64,000 bases of DNA from Pseudomonas sp. CC6-YY-74 (GCF_002025205.1 NZ_CP019947.1:1061501-1125500); one strand, 5' to 3'; shown: positions 20,754-30,349, counted from the stretch's first letter. The notes: generated by a model not told the origin, from the sequence alone. A program made the numbers and translations.

Positions 20754-21245
20754 ATGATCAGTTTCCGGTTTTTGCCTTTGCTTCTAGCTCTACTAGCGAT
20801 GAGTGCGTGCGACGATGAAAAGTCAGCGACCGCTGTGCCGGGCGAGCCTGCCAAACCTGCCGTGCCAATGCCGGCTGCAGATGTTGCGCCCACTCCCGTG
20901 TCGAAGCCGGTAACCAGGTCTGTCGTCAAGCAAGTAGTCGAGCCTGCTCGGCCCAGCCCGAAGCCTGCCGTGGTCAACAAGCCGGTGGCCAGCGACAGTG
21001 TTGTTGTCCCTCCGCTCCGGGCGGAACTGGACTTGAGCCTGCCGGCGGATCTGTTTGAAGAGTTGCAGTCGCTCGTTGCTCCTGATGAACTGCCGTCGCC
21101 GACCTTGCTGCCGCCGCTATTTCGGGCAGATCAGGCAGCAGAAAGCCCCTTTCAGCTCAATGGAAAGCTGATCACCAGTGAGCGAAGTAATGACTATTGG
21201 GATTCGCTAGAAGGCGCCGAACTGCAGTTCAAGTTCAAGCGATAG
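20754..21245 (+). CDS. Hypothetical lipoprotein
   Basis: A 163-residue protein with signal MISFRFLPLLLALLAMSAC (lipobox MSAC). A Pro/Val/Ala-rich linker (about 25-90) leads to a short conserved-looking C-terminus (LSLPADLFEELQS, then PFQLNGKLITSERSNDYWDS). No known domain is recognised. Start codons upstream in frame exist (GTG 20712, TTG 20751), but ATG 20754 gives the proper signal peptide. It stands alone, 135 bases after the anti-sigma gene. Confidence 0.65.
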   Translation: MISFRFLPLLLALLAMSACDDEKSATAVPGEPAKPAVPMPAADVAPTPVSKPVTRSVVKQVVEPARPSPKPAVVNKPVASDSVVVPPLRAELDLSLPADLFEELQSLVAPDELPSPTLLPPLFRADQAAESPFQLNGKLITSERSNDYWDSLEGAELQFKFKR

Positions 21246-21394
21246 ATAGTCAGAATGAAGTGGCAGCATTGGTGCTGCACGCTAGTCAGTTCCAATTATT
21301 TCGCTCTGGCTGAGGCGCAAACGCGGTAAGCCAATTGGCCGATGCAATCGCTTCGATGAGTTATCCCCTGGGCAATCCATCGGCCCAAGGTTAC

Positions 21395-21432
21395 AAAAAA
21401 TGCCGCTTACTTGATTCAAGTGAGCGGCATTG
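21395..21432 (-). terminator. Terminator of the DUF3509-like gene
   Basis: A long hairpin (AATGCCGCT...AGCGGCATT with ACTTGA/TCAAGT inner stem) is followed by TTTTTT on the minus strand, about 35 bases beyond the stop of the gene at 21467-21754. Confidence 0.85.
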
Positions 21433-21466
21433 TGCTGTGCGGTGAGGTTGGGCGGTACAGGCTATT

Positions 21467-21754
21467 TCAGTCGACGTGGTAGTTGAGCACGCTGTTTTGT
21501 TCTTTCAGGGCCTTGCGCATTTCTGCTGGAATATTGCCGGAGCGAACAGCGAGTTCCAGGCGAATTTCTTCGAGGCTTTGCGCAAAAGCCTGCGCGTCAT
21601 CCCGCTGGGCGGAGCTGAGGACTCGGCTGTAGGCGGTGACATCGGCGGCGTCGATGAGGGAGAGGACAATGCCTCCATCTGGGCGGCGCGGGCTGAAAGT
21701 GACGCGTAAAGGAGCAAACAACTGTTCGACGAATTGGCGATTGATGCTATCCAT
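21467..21754 (-). CDS. Small DUF3509-like protein
   Basis: A 95-residue soluble protein. The pattern FVEQLFAPLRVTFSPR, GGIVLSLIDA and RVLSSAQRDD resembles the small DUF3509 family common in Pseudomonas, of unknown function. It has its own strong terminator, which supports expression. Start ATG at 21754 is preceded by a GGAGA-type site (minus strand AGGATGGAGAACGGTC). Confidence 0.72.
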   Translation of the reverse strand: MDSINRQFVEQLFAPLRVTFSPRRPDGGIVLSLIDAADVTAYSRVLSSAQRDDAQAFAQSLEEIRLELAVRSGNIPAEMRKALKEQNSVLNYHVD

Positions 21755-21812
21755 GACCGTTCTCCATCCTGAGGCTAGTCACTTAAGACCTCTGTGGCGT
21801 TGTGAAGTTCGG

Positions 21813-22034
21813 TCAGGCCATTAGCGATTGGCGCGCGCGCTCGATTACTTGCGGCAAGGACTCGCTGCTGTACTGCTCGGGGTACAGGCGCTGGGTATGC
21901 TGGGCAATACCGGCCTGATTGACGATAGTGAAGCTGAAGTTACCCTTGCGGCTGGCAAGAATGCGGCAATCGAATGGCGCAAAGGCGTCGGATAGGGTGC
22001 GAATGGCATCCTGAATTTGGTGTTGAGTATTCAT
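21813..22034 (-). CDS. Small hypothetical protein (DUF1652/DUF3509-like)
   Basis: A 73-residue protein, MNTQHQIQDAIRTLSDAFAP..., upstream of and on the same strand as the 95-residue gene, 58 bases apart. The segment FAPFDCRILASRKGNFSFTI resembles small Pseudomonas DUF families in which a predicted beta-hairpin follows a helix. AGGAAA lies about 12 bases before ATG. Function unknown; the family call is tentative. Confidence 0.6.
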   Translation of the reverse strand: MNTQHQIQDAIRTLSDAFAPFDCRILASRKGNFSFTIVNQAGIAQHTQRLYPEQYSSESLPQVIERARQSLMA

Positions 22035-22594
22035 TTTTTGGGTGTTTCCTAAAACAGCGGGCGCGTCATTGCGCTAAATAATGCTCCAGGCTTTCGACTT
22101 TCTGGGTCGACGGCATGAATCTGATCGGAGCGGGACTGCGCACATAAGTTCAGTATTAGCCTGGTTCTTATGTGGGTCGGCACTTCGGAGGCAGGCTGAG
22201 TCAGTGCTTGCGCAAGACGGCCTGATCAGTCAGCAGGTTGGGTCTGGTAAGGAACTGTGCGGCATAGCTTGATAGGGCGTATGCGTTCTTTACCTGGAGT
22301 CCAGCGAGGGGGCCGAAAGGCCTGTATGACTTACAGCGTGGTACTAACGGTCCGGATGGTAACTGTTTGATTAAATTTTAGCCAGCTTAATCTGTACAGG
22401 ACGCGGATAATACCCGGTAGGAGCCCGCTGGCTGGGGTCCGGCATTCCTGTGATTCGCTAGCAGTCACCCAATACATGGGTTCAGTCGATGCAATGAGTA
22501 TTGCCAGGCAGGGCCGAGCTGCACATCGGATGCAATTTAGCCCATGCTCCGTTACGATTAGCCCACTTTTGCTTTCATCTCGCGACGGTTTTAG
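22035..22594. other. 560-bp non-coding spacer before dnaX
   Basis: No gene is supported. I checked for tRNA and for 4.5S RNA signatures and saw none. A CACATAAG/CTTATGTG inverted repeat occurs at 22141-22174, a -10-like GATAAT at 22406-22411 and a small GCAAT/ATTGC hairpin near 22492. A dnaX promoter is expected in the 3' half. dnaX itself lacks a clear Shine-Dalgarno. Confidence 0.5.
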
Positions 22595-24661
22595 ATGAGT
22601 TATCAGGTTCTTGCACGAAAGTGGCGTCCGCGCTCGTTTCGCGAAATGGTCGGCCAGGCCCATGTGCTCAAGGCGCTGATCAACGCCCTCGACAGTCAAC
22701 GGCTGCATCACGCCTACCTGTTTACAGGTACCCGTGGCGTGGGCAAGACCACAATTGCGCGCATTATCGCCAAGTGCCTGAACTGCGAAACCGGGATCAG
22801 TTCGACGCCTTGCGGTGTCTGCTCTATCTGCAAGGAGATCGACGAAGGGCGTTTCATCGACCTGATCGAGGTTGATGCTGCCAGCCGTACCAAGGTCGAA
22901 GACACTCGCGAGCTGCTGGATAACGTGCAGTATTCGCCGAGCCGTGGGCGTTTCAAGGTCTACCTGATCGACGAAGTGCACATGCTGTCTTCGCACTCGT
23001 TCAACGCCTTGCTCAAGACCCTGGAAGAGCCGCCGCCGCACGTCAAATTCCTGCTGGCAACCACTGACCCGCAGAAGCTGCCGATGACCATTTTGTCGCG
23101 CTGCTTGCAGTTCTCTCTGAAGAACATGCCGCCGGAGCGGGTGGTGGAGCACCTGACCCATGTATTGGGTGCGGAAAATATTCCGTTTGAAGACGATGCA
23201 CTCTGGCTGCTCGGCCGTGCGGCCGATGGTTCGATGCGCGACGCGATGAGCCTGACTGACCAGGCGATTGCCTTCGGTGAAGGTAAGGTACTAGCGGCAG
23301 ACGTGCGCGCGATGCTCGGTACTCTCGATCACGGTCAGGTGTATGGCGTGCTGCATGCTTTGCTCGAGGGTGATGCGCGTGGTCTGATCGATGCCGTGCG
23401 CCATTTGGCCGAGCAGGGCCCTGACTGGAGTGGGGTGCTGGCGGAGGTTCTCAATGTCCTGCATCGCGTGGCCATCGCTCAGGCGCTGCCGGATGCGGTC
23501 GACAACGGCCAGGGTGATCGTGATCGGGTGCTGGCATTGGCCGAAGTATTACCAGCCGAAGATGTGCAGTTTTACTACCAGATGGGCCTGATCGGTCGGC
23601 GCGACCTGCCGTTGGCGCCGGATCCGCGCAGCGGCTTCGAGATGGTGCTGTTGCGCATGTTGGCGTTTCGGCCCGCCGATACCGGCGATGGGCCGAGGGT
23701 GGCGCTAAAGCCCCTAGGGATTAGCCAGGCCACAGCTGATCCCCGTCCCAACCCAGTGGCCGGCACGGCTGTGGTTGTGTCGGCTGTGACCGCCACCGTT
23801 GTCGAGGCTGAAGCCGAGCCAGTGGTGGTTGCGGCTGTTGCGCCTGAGCCGCCGCCTGCGCAGGTCGAGTTTCAGGCATCGGCGCCGGTCGAGCCGGAGC
23901 CTGCGCGTGCAGCGTCCCCGGTTGTCGCCACGCCGCCGACTGCTGCGCCGCCCGCGGCGATTGCCGAAGTGACAAATTTACCCTGGGAAGAACAGGCCGC
24001 CCCGGATGAGGATAGTGCGCCACTGGCTGAGCCGGTGTCGGTGCCGCCACAAGCCGAGGCGTTGGCAGTAAAGCCCGCCAGCATTGCGCCGTCGGTCGAG
24101 GCCAGTAGTGACAGCGATGATGAGCCGCCGCTGAGCGATTATGATTATGTAGAGATGGATGCACAGTCGTTCGACTACGATTTCGATGCGGTTGATTCCG
24201 TTGCGCCCGTCGAACCGGAGCCGCAGCTCGCGGCGAAGCCGGCGACCGGCCTGGCAGCCGACTGGTTGGAGCTGTTTCCCAAGCTTGGTCTGTCTGGCAT
24301 GACCGGCAGTATCGGCGCCAACTGCACGCTGATGGCGGTCGAGGGTGATAGCTGGTTGTTGCATCTCGACCCGGGACACAGTGCGCTGTTCAATGCGACC
24401 CAGCAGCGTCGTTTGAATGATGCCCTGGATCAGTATCATGGGCGCGAGTTAAACCTGCAGATCGAGTTGTGCGCGCCCGAGCAGGAAACTCCGGCGCAGG
24501 CAGCGGCACGCAAGCGCGCCAATCGCCAGCGCCAGGCGGAAGAGTCGATCCACAGTGATCCACTGGTGCAGCAAATGATTCAGCAGTTCGCTGCGGTTAT
24601 CCGCGTGGACAGTATCGAGCCCGTAGATGTTCAAGTTAACTCCCTGATTACCGAGGACTAG
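22595..24661 (+). CDS. dnaX: DNA polymerase III subunits tau/gamma
   Basis: The 688-residue clamp-loader ATPase. Walker A is [13 protein letters not shown] near residue 45, followed by a Cys4 zinc module (CLNC...CGVCSIC, about 63-81), Walker [10 protein letters not shown] near 127, sensor TTDPQKLP near 158 and SRC finger near 171. A Pro/Ala/Val/Glu-rich linker (about 385-550) precedes the C-terminal tau domain, which binds polymerase. I saw no A-AAA-AAG slippery sequence like that of E. coli dnaX, so a gamma product is not evident. First gene of dnaX-ybaB-recR. Confidence 0.95.
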   Translation: MSYQVLARKWRPRSFREMVGQAHVLKALINALDSQRLHHAYLFTGTRGVGKTTIARIIAKCLNCETGISSTPCGVCSICKEIDEGRFIDLIEVDAASRTKVEDTRELLDNVQYSPSRGRFKVYLIDEVHMLSSHSFNALLKTLEEPPPHVKFLLATTDPQKLPMTILSRCLQFSLKNMPPERVVEHLTHVLGAENIPFEDDALWLLGRAADGSMRDAMSLTDQAIAFGEGKVLAADVRAMLGTLDHGQVYGVLHALLEGDARGLIDAVRHLAEQGPDWSGVLAEVLNVLHRVAIAQALPDAVDNGQGDRDRVLALAEVLPAEDVQFYYQMGLIGRRDLPLAPDPRSGFEMVLLRMLAFRPADTGDGPRVALKPLGISQATADPRPNPVAGTAVVVSAVTATVVEAEAEPVVVAAVAPEPPPAQVEFQASAPVEPEPARAASPVVATPPTAAPPAAIAEVTNLPWEEQAAPDEDSAPLAEPVSVPPQAEALAVKPASIAPSVEASSDSDDEPPLSDYDYVEMDAQSFDYDFDAVDSVAPVEPEPQLAAKPATGLAADWLELFPKLGLSGMTGSIGANCTLMAVEGDSWLLHLDPGHSALFNATQQRRLNDALDQYHGRELNLQIELCAPEQETPAQAAARKRANRQRQAEESIHSDPLVQQMIQQFAAVIRVDSIEPVDVQVNSLITED

Positions 24662-24665
24662 CACC

Positions 24666-24992
24666 ATGATGAAAGGTGGAATGGCCGGCCTGATGAAGCA
24701 GGCCCAGCAGATGCAAGAAAAAATGCAGAAGATGCAGGAAGAATTGGCTAACGCCGAAGTGACCGGTCAGTCCGGTGCCGGCCTGGTCAGCGTGGTGATG
24801 ACTGGTCGCCATGATGTCAAACGCGTGAGCCTGGACGACAGCCTGATGCAGGAAGACAAGGAAATCCTCGAGGATCTGATTGCGGCGGCAGTGAACGATG
24901 CAGTGCGCAAGGTCGAGCAGAACAGTCAGGGCAAGATGTCTGGTATGACCGACGGGATGCAACTGCCCCCCGGCTTCAAAATGCCTTTCTGA
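24666..24992 (+). CDS. ybaB: YbaB/EbfC nucleoid-associated protein
   Basis: A 108-residue homodimeric DNA-binding protein. The Met/Gln-rich N-terminal helix ([19 protein letters not shown]) and the central [19 protein letters not shown] strand pair are family features. Starts four bases after the dnaX stop. The ybaB-recR neighbourhood is conserved in many bacteria and suggests a link to recombination repair, though the YbaB mechanism is not established. Confidence 0.95.
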   Translation: MMKGGMAGLMKQAQQMQEKMQKMQEELANAEVTGQSGAGLVSVVMTGRHDVKRVSLDDSLMQEDKEILEDLIAAAVNDAVRKVEQNSQGKMSGMTDGMQLPPGFKMPF

Positions 24993-25180
24993 TTGATCCT
25001 GTGCCGTCCAGTCGGCGCACTGGGCGGCGTTGTCGGCGGACTTGGAATCCTCATGTGCACGAGCATACTGCGCTTCCTCGTCCGCCGGTGCCTTGTTCTG
25101 CGCGCCGTCTGACCGCCCTGCGGTTGCGGTGCTCCCGAACTTAACGGCTATCTCGAATTCTGCCGTCATTGAGTACCCCC

Positions 25181-25780
25181 ATGAGCTTCAGCCCGCTGAT
25201 TCGCCAATTGATCGATTCCTTGCGCATCCTGCCAGGGGTGGGGCAGAAGACTGCCCAGCGCATGGCCTTACAGATGCTCGAGCGTGATCGCGGAGGCGCA
25301 ATGCGCTTGGCTCAGGCGCTGACCCGGGCGATGGAGGGTGTTGGTCACTGCACGCAGTGCCGCAGTCTGAGCGAGGATGAGGTTTGCCAGTTGTGCCTTG
25401 ACCCGCGTCGCGACGACAGCTTGCTGTGCGTGGTGGAAGGGCCGATGGATGTCTACGCAGTGGAGCAGACCGGCTTTCGTGGGCGTTACTTCGTGCTCAA
25501 GGGGCATCTTTCCCCGCTCGACGGCCTGGGGCCAGAGGCCATTGGCATTCCTGATCTGCTGGCACGTATTGCCCAGGGCGGTTTTGCCGAAGTCATCCTA
25601 GCTACGAACCCTACCGTAGAAGGTGAGGCGACGGCCCATTACATTGCCCAGTTGCTGGCTAACAAGGGGCTGATCGCCTCGCGTATCGCCCATGGCATGC
25701 CGCTCGGGGGTGAGTTGGAGCTGGTCGATGGCGGAACCTTGGCTCATTCGATTGCCGGGCGGCGACCGATTCAGTTGTAA
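25181..25780 (+). CDS. recR: Recombination mediator RecR
   Basis: A 199-residue RecFOR pathway protein that loads RecA at gaps. It has an N-terminal helix-hairpin-helix ([16 protein letters not shown]), a Cys4 zinc finger (CTQC...CQLC, about 57-72), a Toprim domain ([20 protein letters not shown], about 80-175) and the C-terminal Walker-like tail. ATG 25181 is chosen; a TTG four codons upstream is possible. It is separated from ybaB by a 188-bp spacer of unusual composition. Confidence 0.95.
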   Translation: MSFSPLIRQLIDSLRILPGVGQKTAQRMALQMLERDRGGAMRLAQALTRAMEGVGHCTQCRSLSEDEVCQLCLDPRRDDSLLCVVEGPMDVYAVEQTGFRGRYFVLKGHLSPLDGLGPEAIGIPDLLARIAQGGFAEVILATNPTVEGEATAHYIAQLLANKGLIASRIAHGMPLGGELELVDGGTLAHSIAGRRPIQL

Positions 25781-26156
25781 GGCTGTATCTACGGTTGGCC
25801 CGCCCAGTAGAAGTGGCTCCAGCCGCGAAGCTTTTGCTGTGTATCGAAGAGCTCGCGGCTGAATGACTGGGTATCCCCGACGTTCCACACAGTTTGCTGC
25901 GCGGCACGCTTCGGGCAAACTCCTGCGGGTAATTACGGCAGGGTTTTGACCCTTGTGCGCCCTTTGCGCCCTTCAAGTCTCGTAGGGTGGGTTCAGTCCG
26001 CCGAGACTGCATGTGGTGGGCTGTGGCCCCTCCCGCTGTGACAATCTCTGCGTTGTGCTGGGCGCGGCGTTATCGTCCTTGCAGATGGCGTAATTCACAT
26101 CTTGTAAACCAAGCAAGCGCTCGGTATGGTCGCGGAAACCTCTGCGGAGCTGCCCC
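25781..26156. other. 376-bp spacer after recR
   Basis: No gene is supported. It includes CGTAGGGTGGG at 25981, a core that recurs at 46421 and, inverted, at 60378-60387. The last 60 bases should hold the promoter of the acyl-CoA dehydrogenase gene. Confidence 0.45.
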
Positions 26157-27305
26157 ATGTCTGTCTTTCAGGATTACTTTGATGCATCCCAGCAACTGGT
26201 GCGCGACTCAGTGCGGCGCTTTGTCGAGCGGGAAATCCTTCCGCATGTCGATGAGTGGGAGGAGGCCGAAGAGTTTCCGCGTGAGCTGTACCTGAAGGCT
26301 GGTGCCGCCGGGATTCTTGGTATCGGATATCCGGAGCAGTTTGGTGGCAGCCACGAGGGCGATATCTTCGCCAAGGTCGCCGCCAGTGAAGAGTTGATGC
26401 GCTCTGGTTCCGGTGGTCTGGTCGCTGGTCTTGGTTCGCTGGATATCGGTCTGCCGCCGGTGGTTAAGTGGGGCGCTCCGGCGCTGCGTGAACGCATAGT
26501 GCCGCAGGTGCTCGCAGGAGAGAAGATCATGGCTTTGGCGGTCACCGAGCCCTCTGGTGGCTCTGACGTGGCCAATCTGAAGACTCGCGCGCTACGTGAC
26601 GGTGATTGCTATCGGGTGACTGGCAGCAAGACCTTTATCACCAGTGGCATTCGTGCCGACTACTACACCGTGGCGGTACGGACTGGTGGAGACGGTTTCG
26701 GTGGTATCAGCCTGTTGCTGATCGAGAAGGGCACGCCCGGTTTCACTGTCGGTCGCAAGTTGAAGAAGATGGGTTGGTGGGCATCGGATACCGCCGAGTT
26801 GTTCTTCGACGATTGCCAGGTGCCAGTGTCGAACCTGATTGGTGCCGAGAACATGGGCTTTGCCTGCATCATGGCCAACTTCCAGAGCGAACGATTGTCG
26901 CTGGCGATCATGGCCAATATGACGGCGCAGCTGGCCTTCGAGGAAGCGATGGAGTGGGCGAAGCAGCGTGAGGCGTTCGGCAAGCCAATCGGCAAGTTTC
27001 AGGTGCTCAAGCACCGTCTGGCGGAGATGGCTACCCAGTTAGAGATTTCCCGTGAGTTCACCTACCGCCAGGCGGCGAAGATGGCAGCGGGCAAGAGTGT
27101 GATAAAGGAAATCTCCATGGCGAAGAACTTCGCCACCGACATTGCCGACCGGCTGACCTACGATGCGGTGCAGATAATGGGTGGGATGGGGTATATGAGA
27201 GGCGGTCTGGTAGAGCGCCTGTACCGCGATAATCGGATTCTGTCGATTGGCGGCGGCTCGCGGGAGATCATGAACGAGATCATCAGCAAGCAGATGGGTT
27301 TGTAG
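26157..27305 (+). CDS. Acyl-CoA dehydrogenase
   Basis: A 382-residue FAD enzyme of the acyl-CoA dehydrogenase family that passes electrons to ETF. Family motifs are ALAVTEPSGGSDVANLKT near residue 122, the SKTFITSGI strand near 158 and QIMGGMGYMRGGLVERLYRD near 342, which carries the catalytic-region Gly-Tyr/Glu segment, followed by RDNRILSIGGGSREIM. Chain-length specificity is not clear. In P. aeruginosa an acyl-CoA dehydrogenase gene also follows recR. Confidence 0.93.
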   Translation: MSVFQDYFDASQQLVRDSVRRFVEREILPHVDEWEEAEEFPRELYLKAGAAGILGIGYPEQFGGSHEGDIFAKVAASEELMRSGSGGLVAGLGSLDIGLPPVVKWGAPALRERIVPQVLAGEKIMALAVTEPSGGSDVANLKTRALRDGDCYRVTGSKTFITSGIRADYYTVAVRTGGDGFGGISLLLIEKGTPGFTVGRKLKKMGWWASDTAELFFDDCQVPVSNLIGAENMGFACIMANFQSERLSLAIMANMTAQLAFEEAMEWAKQREAFGKPIGKFQVLKHRLAEMATQLEISREFTYRQAAKMAAGKSVIKEISMAKNFATDIADRLTYDAVQIMGGMGYMRGGLVERLYRDNRILSIGGGSREIMNEIISKQMGL

Positions 27306-27430
27306 GGCGGGGTTTGGCGCTACAGTGACGCGAAAGCCTCACGGCGCTTTTCGCGTTTCGTCCTCGAGTGTCCTTCCGCGCGGGTGCGTGGAGGTTATCA
27401 GGGGCGGGGTTGTTGCCGTTCAGCAAGCAT

Positions 27431-27466
27431 AAAAAAACGAGCCCCGCTTGTGCGGGGCTCGTCTTG
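27431..27466 (-). terminator. Terminator of the cold-shock gene
   Basis: GAGCCCCGC/GCGGGGCTC stem with TTTTTTT on the minus strand, 16 bases past the stop of the gene at 27482. Confidence 0.9.
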
Positions 27467-27481
27467 AATAGGACAGGGAGC

Positions 27482-27694
27482 TTAAGCTACCTGTACCTCT
27501 TCAGCTTGCATACCTTTCTGACCGCGAGCGGCCACATAGGTAACGGTTTGGCCTTCTTTCAGGCTCTTGAAACCGTCGCTTTGGATAGCTTTGAAATGAA
27601 CGAACAGATCATCGCCGCCGTTAGTCGGGGTAATGAAGCCGAAGCCCTTCTCATCGTTGAACCATTTGACGGTGCCAGTTTCGCGGTTTGCCAT
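27482..27694 (-). CDS. CspA-family cold-shock protein
   Basis: A 70-residue single cold-shock domain RNA/DNA-binding protein: [18 protein letters not shown] carries RNP1 (KGFGFI) and DDLFVHF carries RNP2. The length is normal. The gene has its own terminator and an AT-rich leader on its 5' side (27695-27840), which fits the long structured 5' UTRs of csp genes. Whether it is cold-induced cannot be told from the sequence. Confidence 0.95.
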   Translation of the reverse strand: MANRETGTVKWFNDEKGFGFITPTNGGDDLFVHFKAIQSDGFKSLKEGQTVTYVAARGQKGMQAEEVQVA

Positions 27695-28130
27695 GATGTA
27701 TCTCTTATGAATCGATGCGGATTGCAGTACTAGAAATACCGCAGGAGGGTGATGAACGCAATGATTTTTCGGTATTCAGTGGCTTTGAGTGGAAATTAAT
27801 TCTCTCCGATTGCACTGTAAATTTCAGCTTAAGTCGGTGATGTTTGTTTTTTTTAACGCTGTTTTCCGGTTTTTTGCCTGTATATCGGCGAAGTTGTCTG
27901 TCGCGTGGTCAGTCATCCCGTCTCGGTCGTGCCAAGGCACCGAGTGGCGGTACTCCTAAACCCAGGAGCAGCTCTTAGCTGCATTGTCCGATGAGGCCGG
28001 GGCGGTTTCTTGATCTATATGCGCACCTCATCCTGGGCTCTCAGGCCAGTCAATGGTTCGTGCAAGGCTGGGTAAGCGTTAGCCAATATCGGCCACAGCT
28101 CGTCAGGCTATCTTTCTGCTTTCAATTGCT
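27695..28130. other. AT-rich leader and spacer without a gene
   Basis: The first about 150 bases form the presumed csp leader and promoter on the minus strand. The rest (27860-28130) shows no open frame that I can support and no recognisable RNA. Confidence 0.45.
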
Positions 28131-28163
28131 TGCCGTTCACTTAAGTTAAGGAACGGCATTTTT
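28131..28163 (+). terminator. Terminator-like hairpin at the edge of the remnant region
   Basis: TGCCGTTC pairs perfectly with GAACGGCA around ACTTAAGTTAAG and is followed by TTTTT. No intact plus-strand gene precedes it, so it may belong to a lost gene or be an end of a mobile element. Confidence 0.55.
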
Positions 28164-28509
28164 GTAACCTGCCGGTGATCGAAGCGCGCGAGCGCGGTGC
28201 GCTCCAGATGGCGCGGCCATTTACCCATTTCACATCTACTGGCGTGGCGTGGGCCGACGGTACTGGGCCGCAGATAGATGTAGCGATCTGGTGCAGCGGT
28301 TCTCGTCCGCGGCTGGATCGTCTGGTCGCCCTGGAGGTGCTGAGTGAGCAAGCTACGGTGGATGTCGAGGGCACTCGTTCGCTCAAGCAGCCCCGGCTCT
28401 GGCTGGTCGGCATGGCGAATGAACCGGCGCAGTCGCCGCCATCTTGATTGGCGTCACGCGTACCGCGCGGTCTGCCGCCGCAGAAATTGCCGAGGCTTTG
28501 CAGCAGTGA
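28160..28509 (+). pseudogene. Remnant of an ArsO-like flavin monooxygenase (C-terminus)
   Basis: Only the C-terminal about 110 residues remain. [29 protein letters not shown] and the ending [20 protein letters not shown] match the end of the NAD(P)/FAD monooxygenases often found in arsenic islands. The two halves are in different frames, joined near 28415. There the expected GYGEWTG is broken by a one-base deletion and a Trp-to-stop change (TGA). The 5' end begins abruptly after the hairpin at 28131. Non-functional. Confidence 0.7.
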
Positions 28510-28620
28510 GCATGCGCGCTATCTGCCGTGTAACGACGACAAACTATAGATGTGAATCAAGCGAAGTTAGCCCGCGCAAACCCAGCGTCTGCTCGATGGC
28601 AGCCTGATCAGGTAGGGCAG

Positions 28621-28794
28621 GGATGGGGCGCTATGTCGAATGTTTCGTGCTGCACCGCAAGATCCTCGACCTGCCGCCGACGTAGCTGACATGGGTAACC
28701 GCCTGCAGTTCTCCTGCGAGCAGCTGTGCGATGTGTTCAGCCGCGTTTGCTTGTATGTGCTGATCGGCTATCTGTTCATCTAGCCTGCAAGGTG
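28621..28794 (+). pseudogene. Remnant resembling a COG0701-type permease
   Basis: Two short fragments in different frames: MGRYVECFVLHRKILDLPPT followed by a stop, then RLQFSCEQLCDVFSRVCLYVLIGYLF. The second looks like the segment before a membrane helix in UPF0718/COG0701 permeases, which are commonly encoded next to the thioredoxin-like protein whose remnant follows. The resemblance is by eye and modest. Confidence 0.4.
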
Positions 28795-28801
28795 CATCGA
28801 T

Positions 28802-29038
28802 ATGATTATCAAGATGTTCGGTAGCGGTTGTAAAAAAGTGCGTCAGCCTGAGTGAGAGCGCTCGCCAGGCATTGAGCAATCTTGGCCTTCCGGCCGAGGC
28901 GCTCAGGTCACCGACTTCGCCGAAATCGCCGCCTACGGGCTCATGTCGACGTCTGCCCTGGCGATCGACGACGAGGTGGTCTCGGTCGGCAAGGTAATGA
29001 CGGCCGGTGAGATAGCTGCCTTTCTGCAAGCCCGCTGA
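28802..29038 (+). pseudogene. Frameshifted thioredoxin-like (redox-active disulfide) gene
   Basis: If one A is removed from the A run at 28832-28837 and one base restored near 28897, a full 78-residue thioredoxin_3-type protein appears. It starts MIIKMFGSGCKKCVSL (CXXC active site) and ends VTDFAEIAAYGLMST, then VVSVGKVMTAGEIAAFLQAR. The two shifts cancel, and the total length is exactly 79 codons. The usual cis-Pro of STPAL is Ser here (STSAL), a sign of real decay rather than only read errors. Confidence 0.72.
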
Positions 29039-29104
29039 TGCAGACTGCCAGGTAGCTCGCATTCAGCACGGGCTAGCCATCAACCAGCAGGGGAGCGTGA
29101 GCAA

Positions 29105-30043
29105 TTGGAATTCAAGGATTACTACCAGGTTCTCAGTCTGGAGAAGAGCGCCAGCGAGGATGAAATCAAGAAGTCCTACCGCAAGCTGGCGCGCAAGTAT
29201 CATCCGGATGTGAGCAAGGAGGCGGATGCCGAATTGCGCATGAAGGAAGTCAACGAGGCCTATGCGGTACTCGGTGATCTGGAAAAGCGCGCGGCCTACG
29301 ATCAGCTTGGCAGTCGCTACCGGGATGGTCAGGAATTCCAGCCACCACCGAACTGGGACGCCGGCTTCGAGTTTTCCGGTGCGGACTTCTCCGGCGCCGA
29401 TATGGGCGAATACAGCGATTTTTTTGCCAACCTGTTTGGTCAGCCCGGGCGCGGTGGACGTGGCGGGCCACGGCCACGACGCGGCGAGGATCACCACGCC
29501 AAGATCGTCATCGACCTGCGTGATGCCTATCAGGGCGCGCCACGCACCATCACCCTGCGTGGCGCACGGGCCGATGCCCAGGGCCGCGTGAGCATGCGGG
29601 AGCATAGCCTCAACGTGCAGATACCCAAGGGCGTCAAGGCGGGTCAGCACATTCGCCTGGCCGGCCAGGGCAGCCCGGGTATTGGCGGCAGCGCGGCTGG
29701 GAATTTGTTTCTGGAGGTGCATTTCAAAGAGGATCCGCACTACCGCGTGGATGGTCGCGATGTCTACGAGACCCTGCCGGTCACACCGTGGGAGGCGGCC
29801 TTGGGCGCCAGCATCGAGGCGCCTACGCCTTCCGGCAAGGTGCAGGTGAAAATACCTGCCAATTCGCAAGCTGGCCGCAAGTTGCGCCTCAAGGGCCGCG
29901 GCATACCCGGCGAACCGGCGGGTGATCTGTATCTGCTGCTGGAAATCGTGCTGCCGCCTGCCGACACTGAAAAGGCGCGTCAGCTCTATGAAATGATGGC
30001 GCAGGAGATGGCCTTCAATCCGCGCCTGGCCATGGGAGCCTGA
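29105..30043 (+). CDS. cbpA: DnaJ-type co-chaperone CbpA
   Basis: A 312-residue curved-DNA-binding DnaJ homologue: J-domain at 1-70 (DYYQVLSLEKSASEDEIKK, HPD at about 36), Gly/Phe-rich segment with GRGGRGG (about 75-135) and two C-terminal substrate-binding domains. There is no Cys-rich zinc finger, as expected for CbpA. The start is a TTG at 29105 (the family usually has ATG) with CAGGGGAG about ten bases upstream. It works with DnaK and is inhibited by CbpM, encoded next. Confidence 0.93.
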   Translation: MEFKDYYQVLSLEKSASEDEIKKSYRKLARKYHPDVSKEADAELRMKEVNEAYAVLGDLEKRAAYDQLGSRYRDGQEFQPPPNWDAGFEFSGADFSGADMGEYSDFFANLFGQPGRGGRGGPRPRRGEDHHAKIVIDLRDAYQGAPRTITLRGARADAQGRVSMREHSLNVQIPKGVKAGQHIRLAGQGSPGIGGSAAGNLFLEVHFKEDPHYRVDGRDVYETLPVTPWEAALGASIEAPTPSGKVQVKIPANSQAGRKLRLKGRGIPGEPAGDLYLLLEIVLPPADTEKARQLYEMMAQEMAFNPRLAMGA

Positions 30044-30046
30044 ACC

Positions 30047-30349
30047 ATGCCACACACTGAAGTTGTCACCGGCGTTGTGCTGGACGAGGTCGCCCTCGAC
30101 CTCGATGAACTGGCCCAGGCCTGTTCGGTCGATGCACAGTGGATCGTCGAGCGAGTCGAGGCCGGGTTGCTCTGCGAAGTAGCCCAGCCGCAGCGCTTCA
30201 GCAGTGCCGAGTTGGTCCGCGCCCGACACATGCTGGCGATCGAACGGGATTTCGACGCCAACCCCGAACTGGCTGCCCTAGTGGTGGATTTGATCGAGGA
30301 AGTAGGGCGACTCAAGGGCCGACTCAGGGCGGCGGGCATCGACGCGTAG
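30047..30349 (+). CDS. cbpM: Chaperone modulator CbpM
   Basis: A 100-residue MerR-like small protein that binds the J-domain of CbpA and inhibits it. The segment LAQACSVDAQWIVERVEAGLL resembles the MerR-like recognition helix pair, and the C-terminal helix EEVGRLKGRLRAAGI is typical. The gene begins three bases after the cbpA stop. Confidence 0.9.
   Translation: MPHTEVVTGVVLDEVALDLDELAQACSVDAQWIVERVEAGLLCEVAQPQRFSSAELVRARHMLAIERDFDANPELAALVVDLIEEVGRLKGRLRAAGIDA

Noticed and set aside
22035-22594. 4.5S RNA or tRNA before dnaX
   Set aside because: I looked for the conserved GGTCAGG...GGAAGGAAGCAG region and for cloverleaf arms and saw neither.
28131-28163. CRISPR-like or attachment site
   Set aside because: Only one hairpin and no repeat-spacer order or integrase gene; a terminator or element end explains it better.
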